Assembly: GCF_000718095.1 (NCBI RefSeq)
Contig: NZ_JOEI01000030.1
Location: 29,740-93,739, forward strand
Direction of reading: 5' to 3'
Source: Streptomyces scopuliridis RB72
GTDB lineage: Bacteria > Actinomycetota > Actinomycetes > Streptomycetales > Streptomycetaceae
Length of the DNA: 64,000 nucleotides
The position numbers and the translations under genes are program-made. Of the stretch, positions 57,355-64,000 are shown piece by piece. Under the pieces are notes generated by a model. The model did not search any database, was not told the DNA's origin, and saw only the letters and a program-made list of their open reading frames with translations. Positions within the stretch are counted from its first letter, which is position 1, and each line of letters begins with the position of its first letter.

Positions 57355-58887
57355 ATGGACTCCCTGAACTCGCTCATCGACGGCTTCGGTACGGCGCTCA
57401 CGCCGATGAATCTGCTCTGGGCCGCGATAGGCGTGCTGCTCGGCACGGCCATCGGGGTCCTGCCCGGCATCGGCCCCGCCATGGCGGTCGCGCTGCTGCT
57501 CCCGGTGACGTACGGGCTCGAACCGACCGGTGCGTTCATCATGTTCGCCGGTATCTACTACGGCGCGATGTTCGGCGGCTCGACGACCTCGATCCTGCTC
57601 AACACCCCGGGTGAGAGCGCCGCCGTCGTGGCCGCCATCGAGGGCAACCCGATGGCCAAGGCCGGACGGGGAGCGCAGGCGCTCGCCGCGGCGGCCGGCG
57701 GGCACTTCGCCGGCGGCATGATCGGCACGATCCTGCTGGTGGTCCTCGCGCCCACCGTCGCCTCGCTCGCCGTCGACATCGGCGCCCCCGACTACTTCGC
57801 GATCATGGTGCTGGCGTTCATCGCCGTCACCTCCGTCCTCGGCTCCTCCCGGATCCGCGGACTCGCCTCGCTGCTCATCGGACTCACCCTCGGTCTGGTC
57901 GGCCTCGACCAGATGACCGGCCAGCAGCGGCTGACCTTCGGCACGCTCCAGCTCGCCGACGGCATCGACGTGGTGATCGTCGCGGTCGGGCTCTTCGCGA
58001 TCGGCGAGGCGCTCTGGGTCGCCGCGCATCTGCGGCGCACCACGGGCGAGGCGATCCCGGTCGGCCGCCCCTGGCTCGGCAAGAAGGACGTCCGCCGCAC
58101 CTGGCGGCCCTGGCTGCGCGGCCCGCTCATCGGCTTCCCGTTCGGCGCGATCCCGGCCGGCGGCGCGGAGATCCCGACGTTCCTCTCGTACGTCACGGAG
58201 AAGCGGCTCTCCAAGCACAAGGACGAGTTCGGCAAGGGCGCCATCGAGGGCGTGGCGGGACCCGAGTCCGCGGCCTCCGCCTCGGCGGCCGGGACGCTGG
58301 TCTCCATGCTGACCCTCGGACTGCCCACGACGGCCGTCGCCGCCGTGATGCTCGCCGCCTTCCAGCAGTACGGCATCCAGCCGGGACCACTGCTCTTCGA
58401 ACGTGAACCCGACCTGGTCTGGGGCCTGATCGCCTCGCTCTTCGTCGGCATGGTGCTGCTGCTCGCGCTCAACCTGCCGCTCGCGCCGGTCTGGGCCAAG
58501 CTGCTGCGCGTCCCGCGCCCCTATCTCTACGCGGGCATCCTCTTCTTCGCGGCCGTCGGCGCGTACGCGGTCGGCGGGGAGGCGCTCGACCTGGTCATCC
58601 TGCTGATCATCGGTCTGATCGGCTTCGGTATGCGACGGTACGGACTGCCGGTGCTGCCGGCCGTGATCGGCGTCATCCTGGGCCCGGCCGCCGAACAGCA
58701 GCTGCGGCGCGCGCTCCAGATCAGCGACGGAAGCGTGACCGGACTGTTCAACACGCCCTTCTCCGTGACGGTGTACGCGGTGATCGTGCTGCTGCTGGCC
58801 TGGCCGGGGGTGAAGAAGCTGATCGCGCTGCGCCGGGACCGCGGTGACCGTAGTGACCGCGGTGACCGCAGCGATGTGACGGTGTGA
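57355..58887 (+). CDS. tctA: Tripartite tricarboxylate transporter large membrane subunit
   Basis: The 510-residue protein has about 12 helices and the TctA signatures [40 protein letters not shown] with NTPGE, and [20 protein letters not shown]. It forms the sodium- or proton-driven channel of the transporter. It starts three bases after tctB ends. The C-terminus ends in an Arg/Asp repeat ([13 protein letters not shown]). A perfect 19-bp hairpin follows at 58908-58950. Confidence 0.95.
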   Translation: MDSLNSLIDGFGTALTPMNLLWAAIGVLLGTAIGVLPGIGPAMAVALLLPVTYGLEPTGAFIMFAGIYYGAMFGGSTTSILLNTPGESAAVVAAIEGNPMAKAGRGAQALAAAAGGHFAGGMIGTILLVVLAPTVASLAVDIGAPDYFAIMVLAFIAVTSVLGSSRIRGLASLLIGLTLGLVGLDQMTGQQRLTFGTLQLADGIDVVIVAVGLFAIGEALWVAAHLRRTTGEAIPVGRPWLGKKDVRRTWRPWLRGPLIGFPFGAIPAGGAEIPTFLSYVTEKRLSKHKDEFGKGAIEGVAGPESAASASAAGTLVSMLTLGLPTTAVAAVMLAAFQQYGIQPGPLLFEREPDLVWGLIASLFVGMVLLLALNLPLAPVWAKLLRVPRPYLYAGILFFAAVGAYAVGGEALDLVILLIIGLIGFGMRRYGLPVLPAVIGVILGPAAEQQLRRALQISDGSVTGLFNTPFSVTVYAVIVLLLAWPGVKKLIALRRDRGDRSDRGDRSDVTV

Positions 58888-58907
58888 CGTACGAGGACTG
58901 ACGTGGC

Positions 58908-58950
58908 CATCCGCCCCGCGACCACCACTCCGGTGGTCGCGGGGCGGATG
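58908..58950. terminator. Perfect 19-bp hairpin terminator
   Basis: CATCCGCCCCGCGACCACC and its complement are separated by ACTCC, 20 bases after the tctA stop. It ends the tctCBA operon. Confidence 0.88.
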
Positions 58951-59006
58951 CGTACGGCAAGGACGGCCGACCCCGACCCCACACGGCCGTATGGCACACT
59001 CCCCCG

Positions 59007-59906
59007 ATGACCTCGAAGACGATCACCGCGGACTCCGCGGGCAGTTGGCGGCTCGGCGACAGAACAGTCAACCGGATCGGCTTCGGCGCGATGCGCCTGA
59101 CGGCGAACGCCGACGGCACCCCGAGCGACCGCGACCGGGCGATCAGCGTGCTCCGCCGCGCGGTCGAGCTGGGGGTGAACCACATTGACACCGCCGCGTT
59201 CTACTTCTCGTCGCTGCGGTCCGCCAACGAGCTGATCAACCGGGCGCTGGGCCCGTACCCGGACGACCTCGTCATCACCACCAAGGTCGGTCCCGGCAAG
59301 GACCCGTCGGGCGACTGGCTGTGGGCCACTCCGGAGCAGCTGCGCGGACAGGTCGAGGAGAATCTGCGCCAACTCGGCCGGGACCACCTCGACGTGGTCA
59401 ACCTGCGTATCCCGAGACTGCGGACCACCGGCTCGATCGCCGAGCACTTCGGCGCGCTGGCCGAGCTGCGCACCGCGGGGCTCATCCGCCACCTGGGCGT
59501 CTCCAACGTCAGGCCCGACCACCTCGCGGAGGCGCGGGCCATCGCGCCGGTGGTCTGTGTGCAGAACCCCTACGGTATCGACGCGCGGCCCGAGGACCAT
59601 GAGTTCCTCCGCGCCTGCGGCGAACAGGGCATCGCGTTCGTGCCGTTCTTCGCGATCGCCGGAGCCGGGCGGGAGGCGGGCGCGAGCGGTACCGAGAGCG
59701 AGGACGTACGCGCCGTCGCGCGGGCGCACGGGGCGAGCGCCGCGCAGGTCAGGCTGGCATGGACGCTCCAGCGCGGGCCGCATGTGCTGGCCATTCCGGG
59801 CACCGGCAATCCGGATCACGTGGCCGACAACGTGGCCGCCGGCGCGCTGCGGCTCTCGGCCGACGAGGTGAGCCGTCTCGCATCCCCCCACCAGACGGGG
59901 GAATGA
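59007..59906 (+). CDS. Aldo/keto reductase with altered active site
   Basis: The 299-residue TIM-barrel oxidoreductase has GFGAMRLTAN, the Asp of NHIDTAAFYFSS, a Tyr two residues after the Phe in AFYFSS, and the Lys of VITTKVGPG. The position usually held by the catalytic His (DLYLIHWP-like) reads LDVVNLRIP, so that His is absent. The NADPH-binding Gly-Thr-Gly near the C-terminus (VLAIPGTGNPDHVADN) is present. It may reduce an unusual carbonyl or have changed its role. It begins with an ATG at 59007 after the terminator; no clear ribosome site. Confidence 0.88.
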   Translation: MTSKTITADSAGSWRLGDRTVNRIGFGAMRLTANADGTPSDRDRAISVLRRAVELGVNHIDTAAFYFSSLRSANELINRALGPYPDDLVITTKVGPGKDPSGDWLWATPEQLRGQVEENLRQLGRDHLDVVNLRIPRLRTTGSIAEHFGALAELRTAGLIRHLGVSNVRPDHLAEARAIAPVVCVQNPYGIDARPEDHEFLRACGEQGIAFVPFFAIAGAGREAGASGTESEDVRAVARAHGASAAQVRLAWTLQRGPHVLAIPGTGNPDHVADNVAAGALRLSADEVSRLASPHQTGE

Positions 59907-59979
59907 GCGAAAGCCCCTGCCATTGCGGGCGTTGTCCGAGGCCAGGGGCGTTGTCAGTGGTGGCTGGCAGTATCGGGAC

Positions 59980-61104
59980 ATGACGACGATCGACTGGGAT
60001 TCCCTCGCCGACTCCTTCGACCAGGAGCCCGATCACGGGCTGCTCGACCCCGACGTCCGCGCCGCCTGGGCCGCCCGGCTGGAGGGCTGGCTGCCTGGGG
60101 AGCCCTCCCGGGTGCTCGACCTCGGGTGCGGTACGGGCAGCCTGGCCCTGCTCGCCGCCGAGCAGGGCCATCGGGTGACGGCCGTCGATCTCTCGCCCCG
60201 CATGGTGGGTCTGGCCAGGTCCAAGCTGGCGGGTACCGACGCGGAGGTGCTGGTCGGTGACGCGGGGCGGCCGCCGGTGGGGGAGCGGACGTTCGATGTG
60301 GTCCTGGCCCGTCATGTGCTCTGGATGCTGCCGGATCCCGAAGAGGCCCTGCGGCACTGGGCGTCGCTGCTGCGGCCGGGCGGCCGGCTGGTGCTGATCG
60401 AAGGGGTCTGGTCCGGTACGGGCCTGCCCGCCGCCCGGCTCACCGCCGCCCTGGCCCTGCTGACCGAACGGGTCCACCACGAGCGGCTCTCCGCGGATCC
60501 CGCCCTCTGGGGCCGCCCGGTGGACGACGAGCGGTACGCGCTGATCGCCCGGTCCGCCACGCCCCGGCGCCATGCCGAAGTGGTCGACGTCCATCTGATC
60601 CTGCGCAGGGGCGACGAGGTCCTGCTCGCCCGCCGCTCCGGCACGGGCTACGGGGACGGCCTGCTCAACGGCCCCTCCGGACATGTCGAGCAGGGCGAGG
60701 ACGTCCGTACGGCCATGATCCGTGAGGCGTGCGAGGAGATCGGCGTCGAGCTGACCCCCGCCGATCTGCGCGTCGCGCTGGTCATGCAGCACCGGGGGCC
60801 GGCCGGACAGCCCCGGATCGGCTGGTTCTTCGAGGCCGAGTACGGCGCCGGGGGCGAGCCGTTCAACCGCGAGCCGGAGAAGTGCTCCGGCCTCTCCTGG
60901 CATCCGCTGTCCGCCCTCCCGGACGATCTGGTCGCCTACTGCCGCGCGGGCCTCGACGCCTACCGCGCCGGCGAACGCTTCGTCATCCACTGGCACGAGG
61001 ACGACGACCCGATCGCCCACACCCCGGGCAGCCAGGACCGGTCCGTCATCCTGCCCGCCACGCACCGGGAGACGGCCTCGACGCCGGGCCGGTCCGGTGA
61101 CTGA
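59980..61104 (+). CDS. SAM methyltransferase-Nudix hydrolase fusion
   Basis: The 374-residue protein has two domains. Residues 1-180 form a class I methyltransferase with VLDLGCGTG (45-53) and VTAVDLSPRMVGLAR. Residues 200-345 form a Nudix hydrolase with a perfect Nudix box, Gly234-x5-Glu240-x7-Arg248-Glu249-x2-Glu252-Glu253-x-Gly255. Each domain looks intact. Methylation and hydrolysis of a nucleoside diphosphate derivative may act on one pathway, or the Nudix part may sanitise an inhibitor. No operon partner is adjacent. Confidence 0.88.
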   Translation: MTTIDWDSLADSFDQEPDHGLLDPDVRAAWAARLEGWLPGEPSRVLDLGCGTGSLALLAAEQGHRVTAVDLSPRMVGLARSKLAGTDAEVLVGDAGRPPVGERTFDVVLARHVLWMLPDPEEALRHWASLLRPGGRLVLIEGVWSGTGLPAARLTAALALLTERVHHERLSADPALWGRPVDDERYALIARSATPRRHAEVVDVHLILRRGDEVLLARRSGTGYGDGLLNGPSGHVEQGEDVRTAMIREACEEIGVELTPADLRVALVMQHRGPAGQPRIGWFFEAEYGAGGEPFNREPEKCSGLSWHPLSALPDDLVAYCRAGLDAYRAGERFVIHWHEDDDPIAHTPGSQDRSVILPATHRETASTPGRSGD

Positions 61105-61142
61105 GGATGCCCGCGACGGGCCATGGCTAATTCAGGCCGGTT

Positions 61143-62096
61143 TCAGGCCGGTTCACCGGGGCGGTGGGGGCGTCGGCCCAGGGTGCGGACGTGGCGTATT
61201 TCCGACCCGCAGATCTCGTAGCCGAACCACCGGTTGACCGCCAGCATCGGGCCGTTGGCCCCGTCGTTCGCGGTGTACGCGTCCAGGTAGCCCGCCGTCC
61301 GGGCGCGATGGAGGGAGTCCGTCTTGGCGAGCTTGGCCAGGCCCCGGCCGCGGAAGGCGCGGCGCGTGCCCGTCATGGCGGTCAGATAGCGGGTGGCGCC
61401 GTCGGTATGGGCCAAAGTGAACGCGGCGACCTGGCCGTCCACCTCCACCACCGTCGTCAGCCCACGGTCCAGACACGGGTGGTTCCAGGTGTGGTTCAGC
61501 CAGTCGTCGTAGTCGTCCAGGCCCGTGCTGATGTCGCTCGGCTCGTCGGACGTCACCTCCGCGTCCGCCTCGAACAGCGGGCGCGGATCGGCCGCGTACT
61601 CCGCCGCCGTACGCAGCACCACCCCCGCGGGCAGCTCCGCCGGCAGCCCTGGCAGGGCGCCCCCCGCCAGATCGAGGCGCTGGAAGTGCGCGAGACGCGT
61701 CGGGCGGTAGCCGCGGCGCTCGGCGAAGGCGATGCTGGACGGCTCGTCCAACGCCCAGGCGTAGACGCTCGTCGCGCCGTGCGCCGCGAGATGTTCCTCG
61801 GCGGTACGGAGGATCAGCGACCCGGCGCCACGGCCCCGGCGCTCCGGATGGACCTGCGGGGTGACCGACGCCTGGCCCGGGTCGCTGCTGTCGTACGCGA
61901 TGCCGACATGCGCCGTTCCGATGATCTCCCCCGCCTCCTCGGCGACGAGCAGGCGGTACTTCTTGGCCGGGTTGGCGGTCGCCACATCGAACAGGACGGC
62001 CTCCTCGGTCGTGATGAGGAACGGAACGCAGGCGCGTCGCAGCCGGACGACGGCCTCGGCGTCGTCGGGGCGGAAATCACGGACAGTCACATTCAT
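61143..62096 (-). CDS. GNAT acetyltransferase with two domains
   Basis: The 317-residue protein has two GNAT-like halves. The first (VTVRDFRPDDAEAVVRLRRA, then VHPERRGRGAGSLILRTAEE with the acetyl-CoA R/Q-x-x-G-x-G/A loop) appears complete. The second (VEVDGQVAAFTLAHTDGATR, TRRAFRGRGLAKLAKTDSLH) also keeps the loop. Such proteins acetylate small amines or antibiotics; the substrate is unknown. It is divergent from the small GntR gene by 114 bp. Confidence 0.85.
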   Translation of the reverse strand: MNVTVRDFRPDDAEAVVRLRRACVPFLITTEEAVLFDVATANPAKKYRLLVAEEAGEIIGTAHVGIAYDSSDPGQASVTPQVHPERRGRGAGSLILRTAEEHLAAHGATSVYAWALDEPSSIAFAERRGYRPTRLAHFQRLDLAGGALPGLPAELPAGVVLRTAAEYAADPRPLFEADAEVTSDEPSDISTGLDDYDDWLNHTWNHPCLDRGLTTVVEVDGQVAAFTLAHTDGATRYLTAMTGTRRAFRGRGLAKLAKTDSLHRARTAGYLDAYTANDGANGPMLAVNRWFGYEICGSEIRHVRTLGRRPHRPGEPA

Positions 62097-62210
62097 GGAG
62101 CGCGAGACTACGGGCGCGCGCCTCGGTCCGCCTCTCCTTTTCCCGTCGCGTTCCGGCCACCCCTGCCGTGTACCGCCCGGCGCCCCTGGGTCGTGGGGGA
62201 GAATCGGCCC

Positions 62211-62585
62211 GTGACCTTGAAGATCGTGATCGACCCGGCCGCCACCACCGCTCCGTACGAACAGCTGCGCACCCAGATCTCCGCGAAGGCGCGGTCCGGT
62301 GCGCTGCCGGTCGGATACAGACTTCCGACCGTACGGGGGCTCGCCGAGGAGCTGGGGCTGGCCGCCAACACCGTCGCCAAGGCATATCGCGCGCTGGAGA
62401 CCGACGGGGTGATCGAGACCCGGGGCAGAAACGGTACGTTCGTCGCCGCCGCGGGGGAGGCCGCCGAGCGGGAGACCGCGGCGGCCGCACGGGCCTACGC
62501 GGAGCGCGCCCAGCGCCTGGGGCTCGGCCGGGCCGCCGCGCTCGCCGCGGTGGAGGAAGCGGTGCGGGCCGTCTACGCCAGGTGA
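62211..62585 (+). CDS. Small GntR regulator, YtrA subfamily
   Basis: The 124-residue protein consists of a winged helix (LPTVRGLAEELGLAANTVAK, residues about 38-57) and a short helical tail (AAARAYAERAQRLGLGRAAA), the YtrA layout. These usually repress an adjacent ABC transporter operon, but no transporter gene lies beside this one. The GTG at 62211 follows GGGGGAG. Its target may be the divergent GNAT gene or a distant locus. Confidence 0.9.
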   Translation: MTLKIVIDPAATTAPYEQLRTQISAKARSGALPVGYRLPTVRGLAEELGLAANTVAKAYRALETDGVIETRGRNGTFVAAAGEAAERETAAAARAYAERAQRLGLGRAAALAAVEEAVRAVYAR

Positions 62586-62642
62586 CCGGAAGCGGCACGG
62601 GCGGCTGCCGGCCGACGGACAACGGGCCCGGAATGCCGGGCG

Positions 62643-63752
62643 TCAGAGGTAGAGGCCCGCGTCCTCGCCCGTGTGCTGGGCCGGCACCGACGCCGGGCCG
62701 GTGCCCCGGCGCAGCGCGTACAGCTCCGCCAGCGTCGCCCCCTCGCGGCCGACCGCCGTCTCCCATTCGCCGTCCTCCCTGCTCAGCCAGGACAGCGCCT
62801 CCGAACGGGTCAGCGAGCCGACCTCGATCCTGGCCAGACAGCGGCCCGGCCGGACCACCGCCGGATGCAGCCGCTCCAGGTCCTCGTTGGTCGTCACCCC
62901 CACCAGGACGTTCCTGCCCTGGCCGAGCAGTCCGTCGGTGAGGTTCAGCAGCCGCGAAAGCGCCTGTCCCGCCGTGTGCTTGGCCTCGCCGCGGATCAGC
63001 TCGTCGCAGTCCTCCAGGAGCAGCAGCCGCCAGCGGCCCTTGGCCGAGCCGTCGTCCTCGCCGATCGCGATGTCCATCAGATAGCCGACATCGTTGAAGA
63101 GCCGCTCGGGGTCGAGCACACAGTCCACCTGGCACCAGTCGCGCCACGAACGGGCCAGCGTGCGCAGCGCGGAGGTCTTGCCGGTGCCCGGCGGGCCGTG
63201 CAGCAGGAGCAGCCGGCCCGCGATGTCGTCCGGGGTCACCTTCATCAGCCGGTCCATCGCGTCGGCCACCGGCGCGGTGTAGTTGGGCCTGACCTCGTCC
63301 CACGTACCCGCCGCGATCTGCCGGGTGGTGCGGTGCGGGCCGCGGCGCGGTGAGACGTACCAGAAGCCCATGGTCACGTTCTCGGGCTGCGGTTCCGGCT
63401 CGTCCTGCGCGCCGTCGGTCACCTGGTGGTGGATCTTCTCGGCCAGTTCGGAGCTGACCGCCGTCACCGTGACATCGGCGCCCCGGTTCCAGCGGGACAC
63501 CAGCAGCGTCCAGCCGGCGCCCTCGGCGAGCGTCGCGCTGCGGTCGTCGTCGCGGGCGGAGCGCAGCACGGTCGCGTCCGGCGGCAGCAGGGTCACACCC
63601 GTTCTGACCCGGTCGATCGTGGAGCTGTGGGAGTACGGCTGCTCGCCCGTGGCGAAGCGGCCGAGGAACAGCGCGTCGACCACATCCGAGGGCGAGTCGC
63701 TGTCGTCGACGTTGAGCCGGATCGGCAGGGCGTCCTGAGGCTTGGCAGACAT
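62643..63752 (-). CDS. DUF5925 AAA ATPase
   Basis: The 369-residue protein has an N-terminal DUF5925 region (IRLNVDDSDSPSDVVDALFL, residues 11-30) and a C-terminal AAA domain with Walker A GPPGTGKT (186-193) and Walker B LLLLEDCDE, plus a sensor-like VLVGVTTNEDLERLHPAVVR. The function of the family is not known to me; the AAA core suggests remodelling of a protein partner. The start is taken at the ATG at 63752; an ATG at 63761 is possible. The upstream region to the window end holds no recognisable gene. Confidence 0.85.
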   Translation of the reverse strand: MSAKPQDALPIRLNVDDSDSPSDVVDALFLGRFATGEQPYSHSSTIDRVRTGVTLLPPDATVLRSARDDDRSATLAEGAGWTLLVSRWNRGADVTVTAVSSELAEKIHHQVTDGAQDEPEPQPENVTMGFWYVSPRRGPHRTTRQIAAGTWDEVRPNYTAPVADAMDRLMKVTPDDIAGRLLLLHGPPGTGKTSALRTLARSWRDWCQVDCVLDPERLFNDVGYLMDIAIGEDDGSAKGRWRLLLLEDCDELIRGEAKHTAGQALSRLLNLTDGLLGQGRNVLVGVTTNEDLERLHPAVVRPGRCLARIEVGSLTRSEALSWLSREDGEWETAVGREGATLAELYALRRGTGPASVPAQHTGEDAGLYL

Positions 63753-64000
63753 GCCGCCCATGATCCGGCACAGGGGCGGCCGATGCACGGTGTTTTGCCC
63801 TGTGGCGGCGGCTTGGGGCGGAAGGTTCCGGGGCCGGTCCGCCCGCGACCAGGTCCTGTCCGGTCGATCTTCGCGGATCAGGCCCGGCGTCTGGTGCACT
63901 ACGTTCGCTGCGCTCTCTTCGTCTCGGCGCCTTGATTCCTCCCTGGATGCCGAGCGGCGATCGCAAGGCGGAGGATCGGCGTTGTGGATGGCCCGGCCGT
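63753..64000. other. Intergenic sequence at the right edge
   Basis: About 248 bp upstream of the DUF5925 ATPase gene presumably contains its promoter. I see no supported gene or strong hairpin; a divergent gene may begin beyond the window. Confidence 0.4.

Noticed and set aside
59913..59949. Weak hairpin after the aldo/keto reductase (GCCCCTG / CAGGGGC)
   Set aside because: The 7-bp stem and the loop of more than 20 bases are not convincing as a terminator.

Overview
The window is high-GC actinobacterial chromosome and is most likely from Streptomyces. The evidence is the strong GC bias at third codon positions, many GTG starts and 4-base ATGA/GTGA gene overlaps, rare TTA leucine codons, Streptomyces-type families (SepF paralogue, DUF5685, DUF5925, XRE-TPR regulator, streptogrisin, LAxTG-anchored LPMO) and a LexA box of the actinobacterial type. 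I saw no rRNA, tRNA, CRISPR array, transposase or prophage gene.

Bases 1-33.6 kb look like conserved chromosome. A truncated ADP-ribosylglycohydrolase gene and a predicted nucleotidyltransferase are followed by aroH-tyrA-cmk-plsC-der (aromatic amino acid, CMP/dCMP, phospholipid and ribosome-assembly functions), closed by a 28-bp perfect hairpin. Next come a coupled pair of unknown genes, a GT4 glycosyltransferase pair (one with a TTA codon), a WYL regulator with an upstream palindrome, an I78 inhibitor, a PAP2 phosphatase, an MFS exporter, an acyl-CoA dehydrogenase, sepF and a DUF5685 protein with 19 cysteines in its tail. A four-gene flavin oxidoreductase operon (FAD/NAD(P)-binding protein, two luciferase-like monooxygenases, DUF1684) follows. 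After it are a secreted streptogrisin-type protease, an SOS-boxed dnaE2 plus degenerate Y-family gene, a secreted lipase, a cell-wall-anchored AA10 LPMO and a PrmC-like methyltransferase.

Bases 33.6-51.3 kb form a pectin/rhamnogalacturonan utilisation locus. A minus-strand operon starts with two ABC sugar permeases and runs through a Gfo/Idh oxidoreductase, a DUF6807/PmoA-like protein, a GH43 enzyme (TTA codon), a pectate lyase-pectin methylesterase fusion, the sugar-binding lipoprotein, a rhamnogalacturonan acetylesterase and a pectate lyase. A second minus-strand operon encodes a GntR/FadR regulator, a DapA-family aldolase and an IlvD/Edd sugar-acid dehydratase. Divergent from it is a large Tat-exported PcRGLX/YetA-like (PL26-type) exo-rhamnogalacturonan lyase candidate. 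LacI-type AAGCGCTT palindromes mark both intergenic control regions. The logic is: depolymerise and deacetylate outside the cell, import through an ABC system lacking its own ATPase, then oxidise, dehydrate and cleave the sugar acids.

Bases 51.3-64 kb are mixed: an unknown protein, CutA (probably leaderless), an XRE-TPR regulator (TTA codon) divergent from three tiny overlapping genes, a response regulator divergent from a complete tctCBA tricarboxylate transporter but without a sensor kinase, an aldo/keto reductase, a methyltransferase-Nudix fusion, a double-GNAT protein, a small YtrA-type GntR regulator and a DUF5925 AAA ATPase.
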